Shown here in pieces: positions 30,943 through 38,460 of a stretch of 41,252 nucleotides of DNA. The DNA lies in assembly GCA_021405325.1 (NCBI GenBank), contig QWII01000092.1:1-41252 (forward strand). Direction: 5' to 3'. The stretch is from Caldilinea sp. CFX5 (GTDB lineage: Bacteria; Chloroflexota; Anaerolineae; Caldilineales; Caldilineaceae). Every line of letters starts with the position of its first letter. The stretch's first letter is position 1. The notes beneath the pieces were generated by a model. That model ran no database searches. It had not been told where the DNA came from and saw nothing but the letters and a program-made list of their open reading frames with translations. Position numbers and translations under genes: made by a program.

Positions 30943-30977
30943 ACGCCACCGTTACCACGGCTGGCGTTTTTTATTTT
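30943..30977 (+). terminator. Intrinsic terminator in the sulfur operon leader
   Basis: ACGCCACCG (30943-30951) pairs with CGGCTGGCGT (30958-30967; one bulged C), a 6-base loop lies between, and TTTTTTATTTT follows directly. A short hairpin GCGCA/TGCGC (30913-30929) is just upstream. TGGTAA at 30885-30890 is complementary to the loop TTACCA (30952-30957) and might form part of an alternative fold. It stands 100 bases after the Cys-ORF stop and 167 bases before the rhodanese start, so it must be read through for expression: an attenuator position. Confidence 0.65.
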
Positions 30978-30980
30978 GGC

Positions 30981-31091
30981 GTAACTACTAACCCCCACCA
31001 AGCCACCCCCACCTAACCTCCCCCAGCTTGGGGGAGGAACTGTCCCTCCCCTTATCAGGGGGAGGTTAGGTGGGGGTGGCTTGGTAGTTAC
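30981..31091. repeat. C-rich 27-bp inverted repeat
   Basis: Perfect 27-base arms 30998-31024 and 31058-31084 (CCAAGCCACCCCCACCTAAC at the outer end), with GTAACTAC/GTAGTTAC as a further outer pair (30981-30988 and 31084-31091) and small inner hairpins. Repeats of this look are common intergenic elements in environmental bacterial genomes. It sits between the leader terminator and the rhodanese gene, so it is part of the operon's 5' untranslated RNA. Confidence 0.85.
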
Positions 31092-31143
31092 ATTTTGGCG
31101 TTGTTCTTGTCATGAAGATGATCGACCCAGAAAGGAGCCTTTG

Positions 31144-31953
31144 TTGCGCGAACCCATTGCATTCTCCCCCTTGGTCACGACCCACTGGTTGGCAGAACGG
31201 TTGGCTGATCCCCAGCTCTGCTTGTTCGATGTACGGAGCGCAGAGGCGTATGCGGCCAGCCATCTTCCTGGGGCGCGGCATATTGACCTGACCCACTTGA
31301 ATTATGATCGTCCTGGGGCGCCGGCCATGTTGGTTCCCTTGCCGGCTTTTCAGGAACAGATGCGGCAGTGGGATCTCACGCCCCAGTCGCAGGTTGTCGT
31401 CTATGATGATCATTGGGGGTTGGCGGCCAGTCGTCTCCTCTGGTCGTTGGTGCGCTTTGGCTTTCGGCAGGCGGCGCTGCTCAATGGCGGCTGGGATCAA
31501 TGGCAAGAGGAAAACCGCCCTGTTAACAGTGCGTTACCCGAACCGCGCGCCTCGACCTTTGTCCCCATTCCCGACGACACAGTGGTCGCCGATCTGGCCT
31601 GGGTGCAAGCGCATGGCGCCCAACCGGATGTGTTGCTGCTCGACACCCGCTCCCCCAAGGAGTATAGCGCCGGTCATATCCCTGGCGCCCGCTCCTGGGA
31701 TTGGTTTATGGCGGCGCCGGCCACGGGCTGGGAAGCTATGCAACCAGCGGCGCAATTACAACCAATGTTGCTGGCCGCCGGCATTACGCCGGAGAAAGAG
31801 GTTGTCACCTATTGCGCCGCCGGTGTGCGTGCGGCCCATACCTTTTGGGTGTTGCGCACCCTGGGCTATCCGCGGGTACGGAACTATGACGGCTCGTGGT
31901 TGGAGTGGTCGCAACAACCGGGGCTGCCGATTGAACAAGGAAATGGAGCCTGA
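31144..31953 (+). CDS. Cytoplasmic thiosulfate sulfurtransferase (rhodanese, SseA-like)
   Basis: About 269 residues, two rhodanese domains. The N-terminal one (LCLFDVRSAEAYAASHLPGA) has VVYDDHWG at the active-site place and is inactive, as usual in this family; the C-terminal one has VLLLDTRSPKEYSAGHIPGA and the active loop VTYCAAGVRAAHT with Cys224. It moves the sulfane sulfur of thiosulfate or 3-mercaptopyruvate to acceptors. No signal peptide. The start is a TTG (31144) with AAAGGAG 6 bases upstream; a second TTG at 31141 is close. Its stop overlaps the ATG of the transporter (TGATG). It shares the C-terminal VRNYDGSW-(L/E)-EW motif with the lipoprotein rhodanese at 33615. Confidence 0.88.
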   Translation: MREPIAFSPLVTTHWLAERLADPQLCLFDVRSAEAYAASHLPGARHIDLTHLNYDRPGAPAMLVPLPAFQEQMRQWDLTPQSQVVVYDDHWGLAASRLLWSLVRFGFRQAALLNGGWDQWQEENRPVNSALPEPRASTFVPIPDDTVVADLAWVQAHGAQPDVLLLDTRSPKEYSAGHIPGARSWDWFMAAPATGWEAMQPAAQLQPMLLAAGITPEKEVVTYCAAGVRAAHTFWVLRTLGYPRVRNYDGSWLEWSQQPGLPIEQGNGA

Positions 31954-33218
31954 TGAACAACGAATCAACTTCACAAGCGGCCCTGGCGGGTGCGCTGAAA
32001 CCGGCGCCGCTGGTGCAAATGCTGACACCCCAGGTGCGGATGGGGCTGATGGCGACGGTGGTCGCGCTGGTGATCTGGCTGATCGCCGCGGCCATCAACC
32101 CGGAAATGGGGCGCTTTTGGGTGTTTGGTCTGGCCTTTGGCTTTGTCTTGCAACGGAGCCGTTTCTGCTTTGCCGCCGCCTTCCGTGATATTTTTCTCCT
32201 GCGCCACGGGCGCACACTCAAAGGGGTCTTGGTTGGGTTAGCCGTCGCCACGTTGGGCTTTGGCGTGGTGATGAGCAAACAGATCCCCGATCCGGCACTG
32301 GGCTTTCTGCCGCCCGATGCCAATGTGTTGCCGATTGGCTGGCATCTGGTGGTGGGCGGGCTGCTCTTTGGCATTGGCATGGTGGTGGCCGGCGGCTGTG
32401 TCTCTGGTAGCATCTACCGTATGGGCGAAGGTTATGTCGCCTCGTGGGTGAGCTTTGGCGGCATCCTGGTCGGCTTATTGTTCACCGCCTACACCTGGAA
32501 TTGGTGGTGGGAAACCAGCATCAGCACCGGCTGGCGGGTCTGGCTGCCGGCCTACTTGGGACATGGCGGCGCCATTGCCGCAACGCTGGCGACGTTGGTT
32601 GGCGTCTATCTGCTGGTGGTCTGGTGGGAAAGCCGCGAAGGGATTGTCATGCCGGAGCCGGCTTTTGTCGGCAGCGACGATCCGGCGTTTTGGCCGCGGG
32701 TGCGCGATGATCTGCGCCGGGTCTTTGTGCATGGCTGGCCGGCGGTCATCGGCGGCGCCATCCTGGGCGGGTTGAATGCGCTGCTCTTTCTCTCTGACCA
32801 CCCCTGGGGCTTTACCGGGGAACTCTCGCGCTGGGTGATTGGGCTGACCACCAGCCTGGGGGTCGGGCCGGGGACCTTGGCCGGCGCCGACTCGTTGCCC
32901 GGCTGTGCGCTGGAGGTGGGTGGCGGCGGCATTCTGCACCACATGTTCTTTCTGGTCTGGGGCATGGTGATGGGGTCCTTTATCGCTGCGCTCTTCTCGG
33001 CTGAATTCAAAATCCGCCGGCCCCGGCAACGCAGCCGCTATGTGCAGGCTTCAACTGGCGGCATTCTCATGGGCATCGGCGCAACGCTGGGCATGGGCTG
33101 CACCATCGGCTCTTTCTTTTCGGCAATTCCGTCACTGGCGCTCAACGGCTGGCTCTTTGCGCTGTTTTTGGCGGTCGGCGCCTGGGTCGGCACGCAGATT
33201 ATTCAACGGCTTGATTGA
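31953..33218 (+). CDS. YeeE/YedE-family thiosulfate transporter (TsuA-like)
   Basis: A 421-residue membrane protein with about 9-11 helices. The family's hallmark cysteines are present: RSRFCFAAAFRD (Cys72), VVAGGCVSGSIYRMGEG (Cys149), SLPGCALEVGGGG (Cys318) and LGMGCTIGSFFSAIPSLAL (Cys383). In Spirochaeta thermophila TsuA such cysteines relay thiosulfate through the membrane. The gene lies in tight operon with rhodanese and TusA, as is usual for this family. It is probably responsible for thiosulfate or related sulfur-compound uptake. It follows the rhodanese gene with a 1-base overlap. Confidence 0.9.
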   Translation: MNNESTSQAALAGALKPAPLVQMLTPQVRMGLMATVVALVIWLIAAAINPEMGRFWVFGLAFGFVLQRSRFCFAAAFRDIFLLRHGRTLKGVLVGLAVATLGFGVVMSKQIPDPALGFLPPDANVLPIGWHLVVGGLLFGIGMVVAGGCVSGSIYRMGEGYVASWVSFGGILVGLLFTAYTWNWWWETSISTGWRVWLPAYLGHGGAIAATLATLVGVYLLVVWWESREGIVMPEPAFVGSDDPAFWPRVRDDLRRVFVHGWPAVIGGAILGGLNALLFLSDHPWGFTGELSRWVIGLTTSLGVGPGTLAGADSLPGCALEVGGGGILHHMFFLVWGMVMGSFIAALFSAEFKIRRPRQRSRYVQASTGGILMGIGATLGMGCTIGSFFSAIPSLALNGWLFALFLAVGAWVGTQIIQRLD

Positions 33219-33234
33219 TGGTAACTACTACGCT

Positions 33235-33293
33235 CGCTCGCAGCCGGTCCGTGACCGGCGATTGGGACGCCGGTCACGGACCGGCTGCGAGCG
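33235..33293. repeat. Hairpin of the CCGGTCCGTGACCGG family, copy 1
   Basis: Perfect 26-base arms 33235-33260 and 33268-33293 with a 7-base loop. It stands in the operon between the transporter stop (33218) and the TusA ribosome site, so a very stable hairpin will form in the mRNA there. Other copies: 36953-37013 and 38650-38690. Confidence 0.9.
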
Positions 33294-33325
33294 GACAGAA
33301 CAAGCAGCAAAAAAGGAGAATAAGA

Positions 33326-33553
33326 ATGGCTTTGAAACAACTGGATGTACGGGGCGAGATCTGCCCCTACCCGATGATGAAGACTGTGCAGGCATTAAAG
33401 AAACTCACCGCCGCCGACATCGGTCTGGAAGTGATTATCGACCATGCCCCCGCTTTGGAGACCATTCCCACCCAAGCGGCCCGTCTTGGTTATCAGGTTC
33501 AGATCGAAGAGACCGGCTCGCCCGAATGGCGGATCACACTGACAAAAGCATAA
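33326..33553 (+). CDS. TusA-family sulfur carrier protein
   Basis: A 75-residue protein with LDVRGEICPYPMMKTVQALK. The Cys13-Pro-x-Pro motif carries the persulfide in TusA/SirA/YedF proteins. The length is normal for the family. It probably accepts sulfur from the transporter or rhodanese and passes it on to thiolation or cofactor synthesis; YeeE-TusA pairing is known. AAAAGGAG lies 7 bases before the ATG at 33326. A hairpin repeat separates it from the transporter gene. Confidence 0.93.
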   Translation: MALKQLDVRGEICPYPMMKTVQALKKLTAADIGLEVIIDHAPALETIPTQAARLGYQVQIEETGSPEWRITLTKA

Positions 33554-33614
33554 CCCAACCAACCAATGATCCCCCAAACGCTCAAACCGTCTTACACTTG
33601 ACAAGGAGAAATCA

Positions 33615-34550
33615 ATGAAATTGCGTTTGTTGTCACTCACGGTTCTGTTATTGCTGAGCACCTTGCTGGCCGCTTGTGCGCCGGTTGCGGCGCCGGCGCC
33701 CGCTGCCGGCAGCGCCCCGTTGACTGAATATGCCAACGCGGCCGCCCTGGTGGACACCGCCTGGGTTCAGGAGCATTCGGCTGACCCCAAAGTGCGTCTG
33801 CTGGCGATCAGCGGCAAGCGTGAAGATTATGACGCCGGCCATTTGCCCAACGCCATCTATGTCAACCTGGGGGAAGATATGACCAATCCCCAAGATTCGA
33901 CCCGCGGCCAGATTTTAACCCAGGAGGCGCTTAGTGCGCTCATGAGTCGCTTAGGTGTCAACAATGACGACACCGTGGTGGTCTATGATAACAACAACAA
34001 TCTGTTGGCGGCGCGCGCCTATTGGGCGCTCAAATATTATCAACATGGCGATGTCCGCGTCTACAACGGCGGCACAAAAAAGTGGACGGCGGACGGCAAC
34101 GCGCTCAGCACAGAAGCGCCGGCAGCTTTGCCCGCCACAACCTATACTGCCGGCGAAGCCGACCCCGCCATCCGCACGACCAGCGAGTATGTCTTATCCA
34201 AGCTCGATGATTCATCGGTTGTCCTCTGTGATGCGCGCAATGCTGAGGAGTTCGCCGGTACGGATGTGCGGTCGGCGCGTGGCGGTCACATTCCGGGGGC
34301 CATCAATGTCGATTGGGTGCAAGCCGTCAATGGCGACACCGGCGTCTTCCGTGATGCGGCTGCTCTTCAGGCGCTTTATGAAAAAGCCGGCTTTGCCAAA
34401 GAGAAAGAGATTATCACCTATTGCCAGACCGGCGTGCGCGGCGCCCATACCTGGTTTGTGTTGACCCAGTTGCTCGGCTATCCCAATGTCCGCAATTATG
34501 ACGGCTCGTGGGAAGAGTGGGGCAACGACGCCACAAAACCAATCGAATAA
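33615..34550 (+). CDS. Lipoprotein thiosulfate sulfurtransferase (two-domain rhodanese)
   Basis: A 311-residue extracytoplasmic rhodanese. Signal and lipobox: SLTVLLLLSTLLAAC (Cys21), then a Pro/Ala tether. The first rhodanese domain has VRLLAISGKREDYDAGHLPN and VVVYDNNNN (inactive, no Cys); the second has VVLCDARNAEEF, GGHIPGAINVDW and the active loop ITYCQTGVRGAHT with Cys270. It resembles the cytoplasmic enzyme at 31144 in its C-terminus, so they may be duplicates with different location. It lies at the end of the sulfur operon, 61 bases after TusA, with AAGGAG before the ATG. It would face the outside of the membrane where TsuA takes up thiosulfate. Confidence 0.9.
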   Translation: MKLRLLSLTVLLLLSTLLAACAPVAAPAPAAGSAPLTEYANAAALVDTAWVQEHSADPKVRLLAISGKREDYDAGHLPNAIYVNLGEDMTNPQDSTRGQILTQEALSALMSRLGVNNDDTVVVYDNNNNLLAARAYWALKYYQHGDVRVYNGGTKKWTADGNALSTEAPAALPATTYTAGEADPAIRTTSEYVLSKLDDSSVVLCDARNAEEFAGTDVRSARGGHIPGAINVDWVQAVNGDTGVFRDAAALQALYEKAGFAKEKEIITYCQTGVRGAHTWFVLTQLLGYPNVRNYDGSWEEWGNDATKPIE

Positions 34551-34567
34551 CGCTGACAAGAGACGCT

Positions 34568-34600
34568 GTAGGGGCGGTTATATCCTCAAACCGCCCCTAC
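34568..34600 (+). terminator. Hairpin after the sulfur operon
   Basis: A 12-bp perfect stem GTAGGGGCGGTT (34568-34579) and AACCGCCCCTAC (34589-34600) with a 9-base loop, 18 bases after the rhodanese stop. No long T-run follows (TTGTCTA), so it is a weak or factor-aided terminator. The rest of the gap to 34820 shows only a short AAGACA/TGTCTT pair (34796-34822) near the next gene's end. Confidence 0.55.
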
Positions 34601-34820
34601 TTGTCTACACAATGACGACAATCTTCAGAGTTTGCTCCTCTTTTTCTCCAGAATTTTTCAGATCTGAAACAGCATGCATCAAATTTCTGCAACTTTGACA
34701 ACTTGCCGCGGCTCTACCCGGCGTAAAGCGGTGCGGGCAACACGGGACATGACAGTGGTTTTGGGAAGCAACGGATAGTACAGTCCGGGGAAGAGAAGAC
34801 AGGGGACAATTCTTCTTGTC

Positions 34821-35819
34821 TTATAACACGATCTCTACCGCCGTCCCCGTGCGCCCCGCTTTCAACACTGCCTCGGCGACCGCGATCGCTTTGATCGCCT
34901 CAGTACCGGGAGTCTGGCAGGTCGCTTCGCCGCGGATACAGGCGAGGAAGTGTTCCGCCTGGCGGACATACATATCAGGCTGGGCGGGGGATTGAATGAG
35001 GGTTTGTTGGCCGCTACTGTCGGTGAAACAGCAATATTGGTAGCGTCCTTTCTCTTCCGGCGGAACGGTAAAATTGCCGGGACTAAACTGGATAAAGCCT
35101 TGCGGACCGATGATGTCATGCAGGGTTGTGCCTTTGACTGCCCAACTCCACGAAATCAGGAGTTGATGGCCGGCGCGATAGCGAATAATGGCCGAGCCGG
35201 TGTCAATGGCGCTATAGCTTGGATTCATCTGAATCGCGCTGGCAAGGACGCTCTCCGGCTCGCCAAAGATCCAGTTGGCAAAATCATAGTTGTGGACAGC
35301 GCCATCAATCAACGGCCCGCCGCCTACTTCGTCATCCATAAACCAACCGCCGGGCGAGAAGCCCGCCCGTACATCGCGCCAGAGCAGCGGCGACCCCAGC
35401 TTGCCGGCGGTGACATAGGCGCCCCAGGAAGTCCAGTAGGGGTCATAGCGGCGGCAGTGTGCAATCATTAAGAGCGTATTGAAGCGTTCAGCATCGTTGA
35501 TCAAATGCCGGCACTGGGCGACGGTGCGCGCCATCGGCTTTTCCAGCAAGATGGGTTTGCGCGCCGCCAGCGCCGCCGAAGCGATTGGTTGATGGTAGCC
35601 GGTTGGTACAGCAACCACCACCGCATCAATGGCGGGGTGCGCCAGCAATTCCTCATAGGAGGCGAAGAGCAGGGCGCCGGGGTAGCTCTGGGCAAAGCGT
35701 GCTTGCATCGCCGGCGCCGGATCGGCGCCCCCTGCCACCTGGCAGCTTGTCACCGCATGAAAGCTCTTGGCCTGGTACATGCCCATGCCGCCGAGACCGA
35801 TAAAACCCACACGAATCAT
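34821..35819 (-). CDS. Gfo/Idh/MocA-family oxidoreductase
   Basis: A 332-residue protein with GFIGLGGMGMYQ as the dinucleotide loop, LLEKPMART as the lysine motif and GGGPLIDGAVHNYDFANWIF with the candidate catalytic Asp and His. It looks fully equipped as an NAD(P)-dependent dehydrogenase of a sugar or cyclitol. AAAGGAC precedes the ATG by 9 bases. It is a single gene on the minus strand; the upstream region holds an 18-base palindrome at 35837-35854. Confidence 0.88.
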   Translation of the reverse strand: MIRVGFIGLGGMGMYQAKSFHAVTSCQVAGGADPAPAMQARFAQSYPGALLFASYEELLAHPAIDAVVVAVPTGYHQPIASAALAARKPILLEKPMARTVAQCRHLINDAERFNTLLMIAHCRRYDPYWTSWGAYVTAGKLGSPLLWRDVRAGFSPGGWFMDDEVGGGPLIDGAVHNYDFANWIFGEPESVLASAIQMNPSYSAIDTGSAIIRYRAGHQLLISWSWAVKGTTLHDIIGPQGFIQFSPGNFTVPPEEKGRYQYCCFTDSSGQQTLIQSPAQPDMYVRQAEHFLACIRGEATCQTPGTEAIKAIAVAEAVLKAGRTGTAVEIVL

Positions 35820-35836
35820 CTGAGCTTTGTCCTTTC

Positions 35837-35854
35837 AGGTTAGGCGCCTAACCT
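35837..35854. promoter_or_regulatory. 18-base perfect palindrome AGGTTAGGCGCCTAACCT
   Basis: It lies 17 bases upstream of the oxidoreductase ATG (35819) and 11 bases after the Rsm22-like gene stop. Its core TAGGCGCCTA is repeated in a second perfect 18-base palindrome at 41183-41200. It overlaps the ribosome-site region of the oxidoreductase gene, so may be an operator or RNA hairpin. Confidence 0.45.
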
Positions 35855-35865
35855 CAGTTAAGGGC

Positions 35866-36906
35866 TTAATCGTTACCATTTGTTTCAACAACTTCTACTA
35901 GATCCTGTCGCTCTTGGACGATTTCGCCCCACCGCAACTTTTTCGCATAAGCGTATGGTTGTTTGTGCCGTTTGAACACCTTGACCGGTAAACGACCATC
36001 CGCCGTCAGCAGGGGCGCTTCAATATAGCCCTTCAGCAACTGGGGCGGGCCGATGACCCGCGCCCACGGCGTCACTTCCGATGACAGCTTACTGATGGCG
36101 ACATAGCTATACTTCGCTTCCTCCCAGTCGGAGGCCATCAAGGGGCTATCACGCATCTCCTGGCGGAGGCGGCGGACAAAATCGGGGCGGGTAAAGCGCT
36201 GCGGGAAATGAAGCCACTCCTCCTGGACAAAGCGATTGCCCACATAGGGCGCCAAGAGCGTGCCCACCGGCGCCAGTTGTTGGGCAACACTTTGGACAAT
36301 GCCGCTGCCCACCGGCGTCCCCGGCTCCACAATGAGCAAGAGGGCGTTGCAACGCTGGAAAGCAGCCGCCACCAGACCGGCGCGCTGCTGCTCATTCAAT
36401 TCATTGAGGACATTCGCCAGCAGAACGACATCATAGGTCGCTGCCCCTTGCTGCACGCTTTGCAGAATGTTCGCCTGCTGCCAGGTGACGGTCAGCGGTT
36501 CCTGGGCGGCGCTGAGGAGCTGTTGGCCGAGGTGGAGAAAATGCGCGCTTTGATCAACGGCGGTGGCGTGGGTGAGGCTGGGCAGCAGATCCGCCAGCGC
36601 CCAGAGACCACTGCCGGCGCCACAACCCAAATCGAGCAAGGTCGTGGGTTGCCAACTTGGGACAAGCTCGCAAACCGCATCAACCGCTCCCCAAATTTGG
36701 CTATAGGTCGCCGCCGCACGCAAGCCAAGATAGGCCAATGCATCCAGTGCATCGACCACATGTCGTTGCTGCTTGTTCTCTTCCTGTTGCCGGTAGCGCT
36801 GATGGAGCAGTTGCGCCCGTTTCATCCAGGCATTGCTGCCGGCGTCGGCCAACAGGGTGGTCATAGCGCGTTGAATGGATTGTGGTAGTGTGATGATGGT
36901 CTGCAT
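35866..36906 (-). CDS. Rsm22-family methyltransferase-like protein lacking its cysteines
   Basis: About 346 residues. The Rossmann-type SAM-binding region is clear (LLDLGCGAGSGLWALADLL, then DVVLLANVLNELNEQQR and LLIVEPGTPVGSG). The order VEPGTP, WLHFPQRF, EEAKYSYVAISK, and near the end YAKKLRWGEIV match the Rsm22/METTL17 family, which helps small ribosomal subunit assembly. In family members I know, a Cys-rich insert (APCPH-x-n-CP, then DWCHF, and later a fourth Cys before DG) holds an Fe-S cluster. Here the equal region reads APYVGNRFVQEEWLHF and APLLTADG, with no Cys. Start 36906 is chosen because the longer frame translates a hairpin repeat (36953-37013). Rossmann-fold role intact, cluster apparently lost. 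Confidence 0.72.
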   Translation of the reverse strand: MQTIITLPQSIQRAMTTLLADAGSNAWMKRAQLLHQRYRQQEENKQQRHVVDALDALAYLGLRAAATYSQIWGAVDAVCELVPSWQPTTLLDLGCGAGSGLWALADLLPSLTHATAVDQSAHFLHLGQQLLSAAQEPLTVTWQQANILQSVQQGAATYDVVLLANVLNELNEQQRAGLVAAAFQRCNALLLIVEPGTPVGSGIVQSVAQQLAPVGTLLAPYVGNRFVQEEWLHFPQRFTRPDFVRRLRQEMRDSPLMASDWEEAKYSYVAISKLSSEVTPWARVIGPPQLLKGYIEAPLLTADGRLPVKVFKRHKQPYAYAKKLRWGEIVQERQDLVEVVETNGND

Positions 36907-36952
36907 CTTCTCGCTTGCATTTATTTGACGGCGATACTTGTAGACAACTATT

Positions 36953-37013
36953 CCGCTCATAGCCGGTCCGTGACCGGCGCCCCAAGCGCCGGTCACGGAC
37001 CGGCTATGAGCGG
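36953..37013. repeat. Hairpin of the CCGGTCCGTGACCGG family, copy 2
   Basis: Perfect 28-base arms 36953-36980 and 36986-37013 with a 5-base loop. It lies between the PhyH-like stop at 37036 and the start of the Rsm22-like gene at 36906. Confidence 0.9.
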
Positions 37014-37035
37014 TGGTGTCGTTATCTTGGTACGA

Positions 37036-37749
37036 TCACGCCACTCCACGGAAGCGGCGGTCGGCCCAACGTTTGGCGTATTGAATCTGCATAATATAGC
37101 GCACCCGTTCCGACAAATTGGGCGCGCCACGATGCCAGGTCTGGTGATTGGTCAGATAAATATCACCGGCCTTGCAGAAGACCGCATGCGGCCCTTGCCC
37201 CTCAAATTCTAACGTCTCCGGCGGAAGGCGACCGGAGTAATGGCTGCGCGGGACATATTGGGTCGGCCCATGTTCGATGGTGTCAATGTCACTGAGGGCC
37301 ACTTGCACCGTCATCCAGAGTACCGGCATCCGAATACGCGCGTCGAAGCGGGGGATGTCGGGCGGCAGGGGAAATTCCAGCACATCATCGACATGCCAGC
37401 GGGCGATGGCCTGGCCTTGACCGTTGCGGATCACATTCATGGCGTTGAAGCGGGCGTCCGGCCCCAACACCGCTTCCGCCACTTTATAGATCTGTTCATG
37501 GGTGATCAGCGCATTGAAGATTGGGTCAAGCTCATGACAATAGCGCAGCACAAAGGCGTTGCCCGCATAGGTGAGATGTTTGCCGGCGGTGGCTGGGTTG
37601 GCCGCATATTCATCGGTCTTGGCGCGTAGGGCGGCGACTTCGTCAGCGCTCAAGATGTTGGGGATACGCACCCCGCCCTCACGAAAAAACTCCTCGGCGA
37701 TGGCTGTCAACGCATCCGGTTGTAGGGTCGTGGTCGTTGCCGTAGTCAT
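37036..37749 (-). CDS. Phytanoyl-CoA dioxygenase (PhyH) family protein
   Basis: A 237-residue Fe(II)/2-oxoglutarate oxygenase. The triad is ARWHVDDVLEF (His119, Asp121) and NHQTWHRGAPNLSERVR (His206), with Arg215 as the 2-oxoglutarate partner. Only distantly like the one at 21329. VALSDIDTIEHGPTQYVPRSH is the typical central strand pair of the family. The substrate is unknown. AGGAGG lies 9 bases upstream of the ATG. Downstream (36953-37013) is a hairpin repeat that probably ends its mRNA. Confidence 0.88.
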   Translation of the reverse strand: MTTATTTTLQPDALTAIAEEFFREGGVRIPNILSADEVAALRAKTDEYAANPATAGKHLTYAGNAFVLRYCHELDPIFNALITHEQIYKVAEAVLGPDARFNAMNVIRNGQGQAIARWHVDDVLEFPLPPDIPRFDARIRMPVLWMTVQVALSDIDTIEHGPTQYVPRSHYSGRLPPETLEFEGQGPHAVFCKAGDIYLTNHQTWHRGAPNLSERVRYIMQIQYAKRWADRRFRGVA

Positions 37750-37928
37750 CGGAATGATCCTCCTTGTGATGGGTAGTGGGAATTGCCTAAACTGCGCTCA
37801 TTGTACACGGTACGACCAACAACCGACAACAGCCGCTACAGGGGCGGCTATTGTTGGTTACTTATCAGTAGACCGCAACACCGCCTGACCCGACTTTGGG
37901 CTTTGGACTGGCGACTGCGGACGACTGA

Positions 37929-38405
37929 TTATGCGCCGGCTTTCAACTTCTGCGGCGGCACATTGTCCCGTTCCCGTGTCTTGGAGGGATAATCGATGAT
38001 TTTATCCCACTCATCTGCTGCTGAGCGCGCCACCACGGCCACCACCGGCTCGCTATCACTTACGTTAAAGACTTCGTGGGGAATGCCCGGTTCAATAAAG
38101 ATGAAATCGCCGGCCTCATGCTCGACGCTAAATTCGAGGTTGGGACCATATTCATGGCGTACCCGTCCCTGCAAAATAAAGAGCATCACCTCAAAACCAT
38201 CGTGAATGTGGGCATAGGCGACCGCACCCGGCGGCACCGAGGCGACATTCATCGAAAGGTTCTTGGCATTGGTATTTTTGGCGGAAAGACCAATCTTATA
38301 GCGAATGCCGTTCCAGGAACGACTGGTCGGCCCGCCGCCGCGCACCCATGCAAGCCCCTCTTTGCTTTCGACATACTCCATTAAATCTTTGTATTCAGCC
38401 ATCAT
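37929..38405 (-). CDS. Cupin-domain protein
   Basis: A 158-residue single-domain cupin. The metal-binding motifs are YAHIHDGFEVMLFILQGRVR (His, His, Glu) and FIFIEPGIPHEVFNVSD (distal His). Such proteins can be dioxygenases, isomerases or ligand sensors; nothing selects between these. AGGAAA lies close to the ATG. It is followed on the minus strand, after 179 bases, by the PhyH-like gene. No function is assigned. Confidence 0.82.
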   Translation of the reverse strand: MMAEYKDLMEYVESKEGLAWVRGGGPTSRSWNGIRYKIGLSAKNTNAKNLSMNVASVPPGAVAYAHIHDGFEVMLFILQGRVRHEYGPNLEFSVEHEAGDFIFIEPGIPHEVFNVSDSEPVVAVVARSAADEWDKIIDYPSKTRERDNVPPQKLKAGA

Positions 38406-38460
38406 AGATTTCCTTTGGTTTACAGTGAGTGAGTAGCGTTTGCTGTTGTGAATGGGGGTC

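Noticed and set aside
30732..30977. Known riboswitch (SAM, TPP or cobalamin class) in the sulfur operon leader
   Set aside because: I could not find the core consensus strings of these classes; the Cys-rich ORF and stem-loop explain the region better, though a covariance-model search was not possible.
31304..32188. Plus-strand open frame of 294 codons across the rhodanese and transporter genes
   Set aside because: It overlaps both real genes in another frame and has only Arg/Pro-rich low-complexity sequence.
36907..36996. N-terminal extension of the Rsm22-like protein
   Set aside because: The extra residues translate the hairpin repeat at 36953-37013, which also occurs outside genes, so they are not part of the protein.
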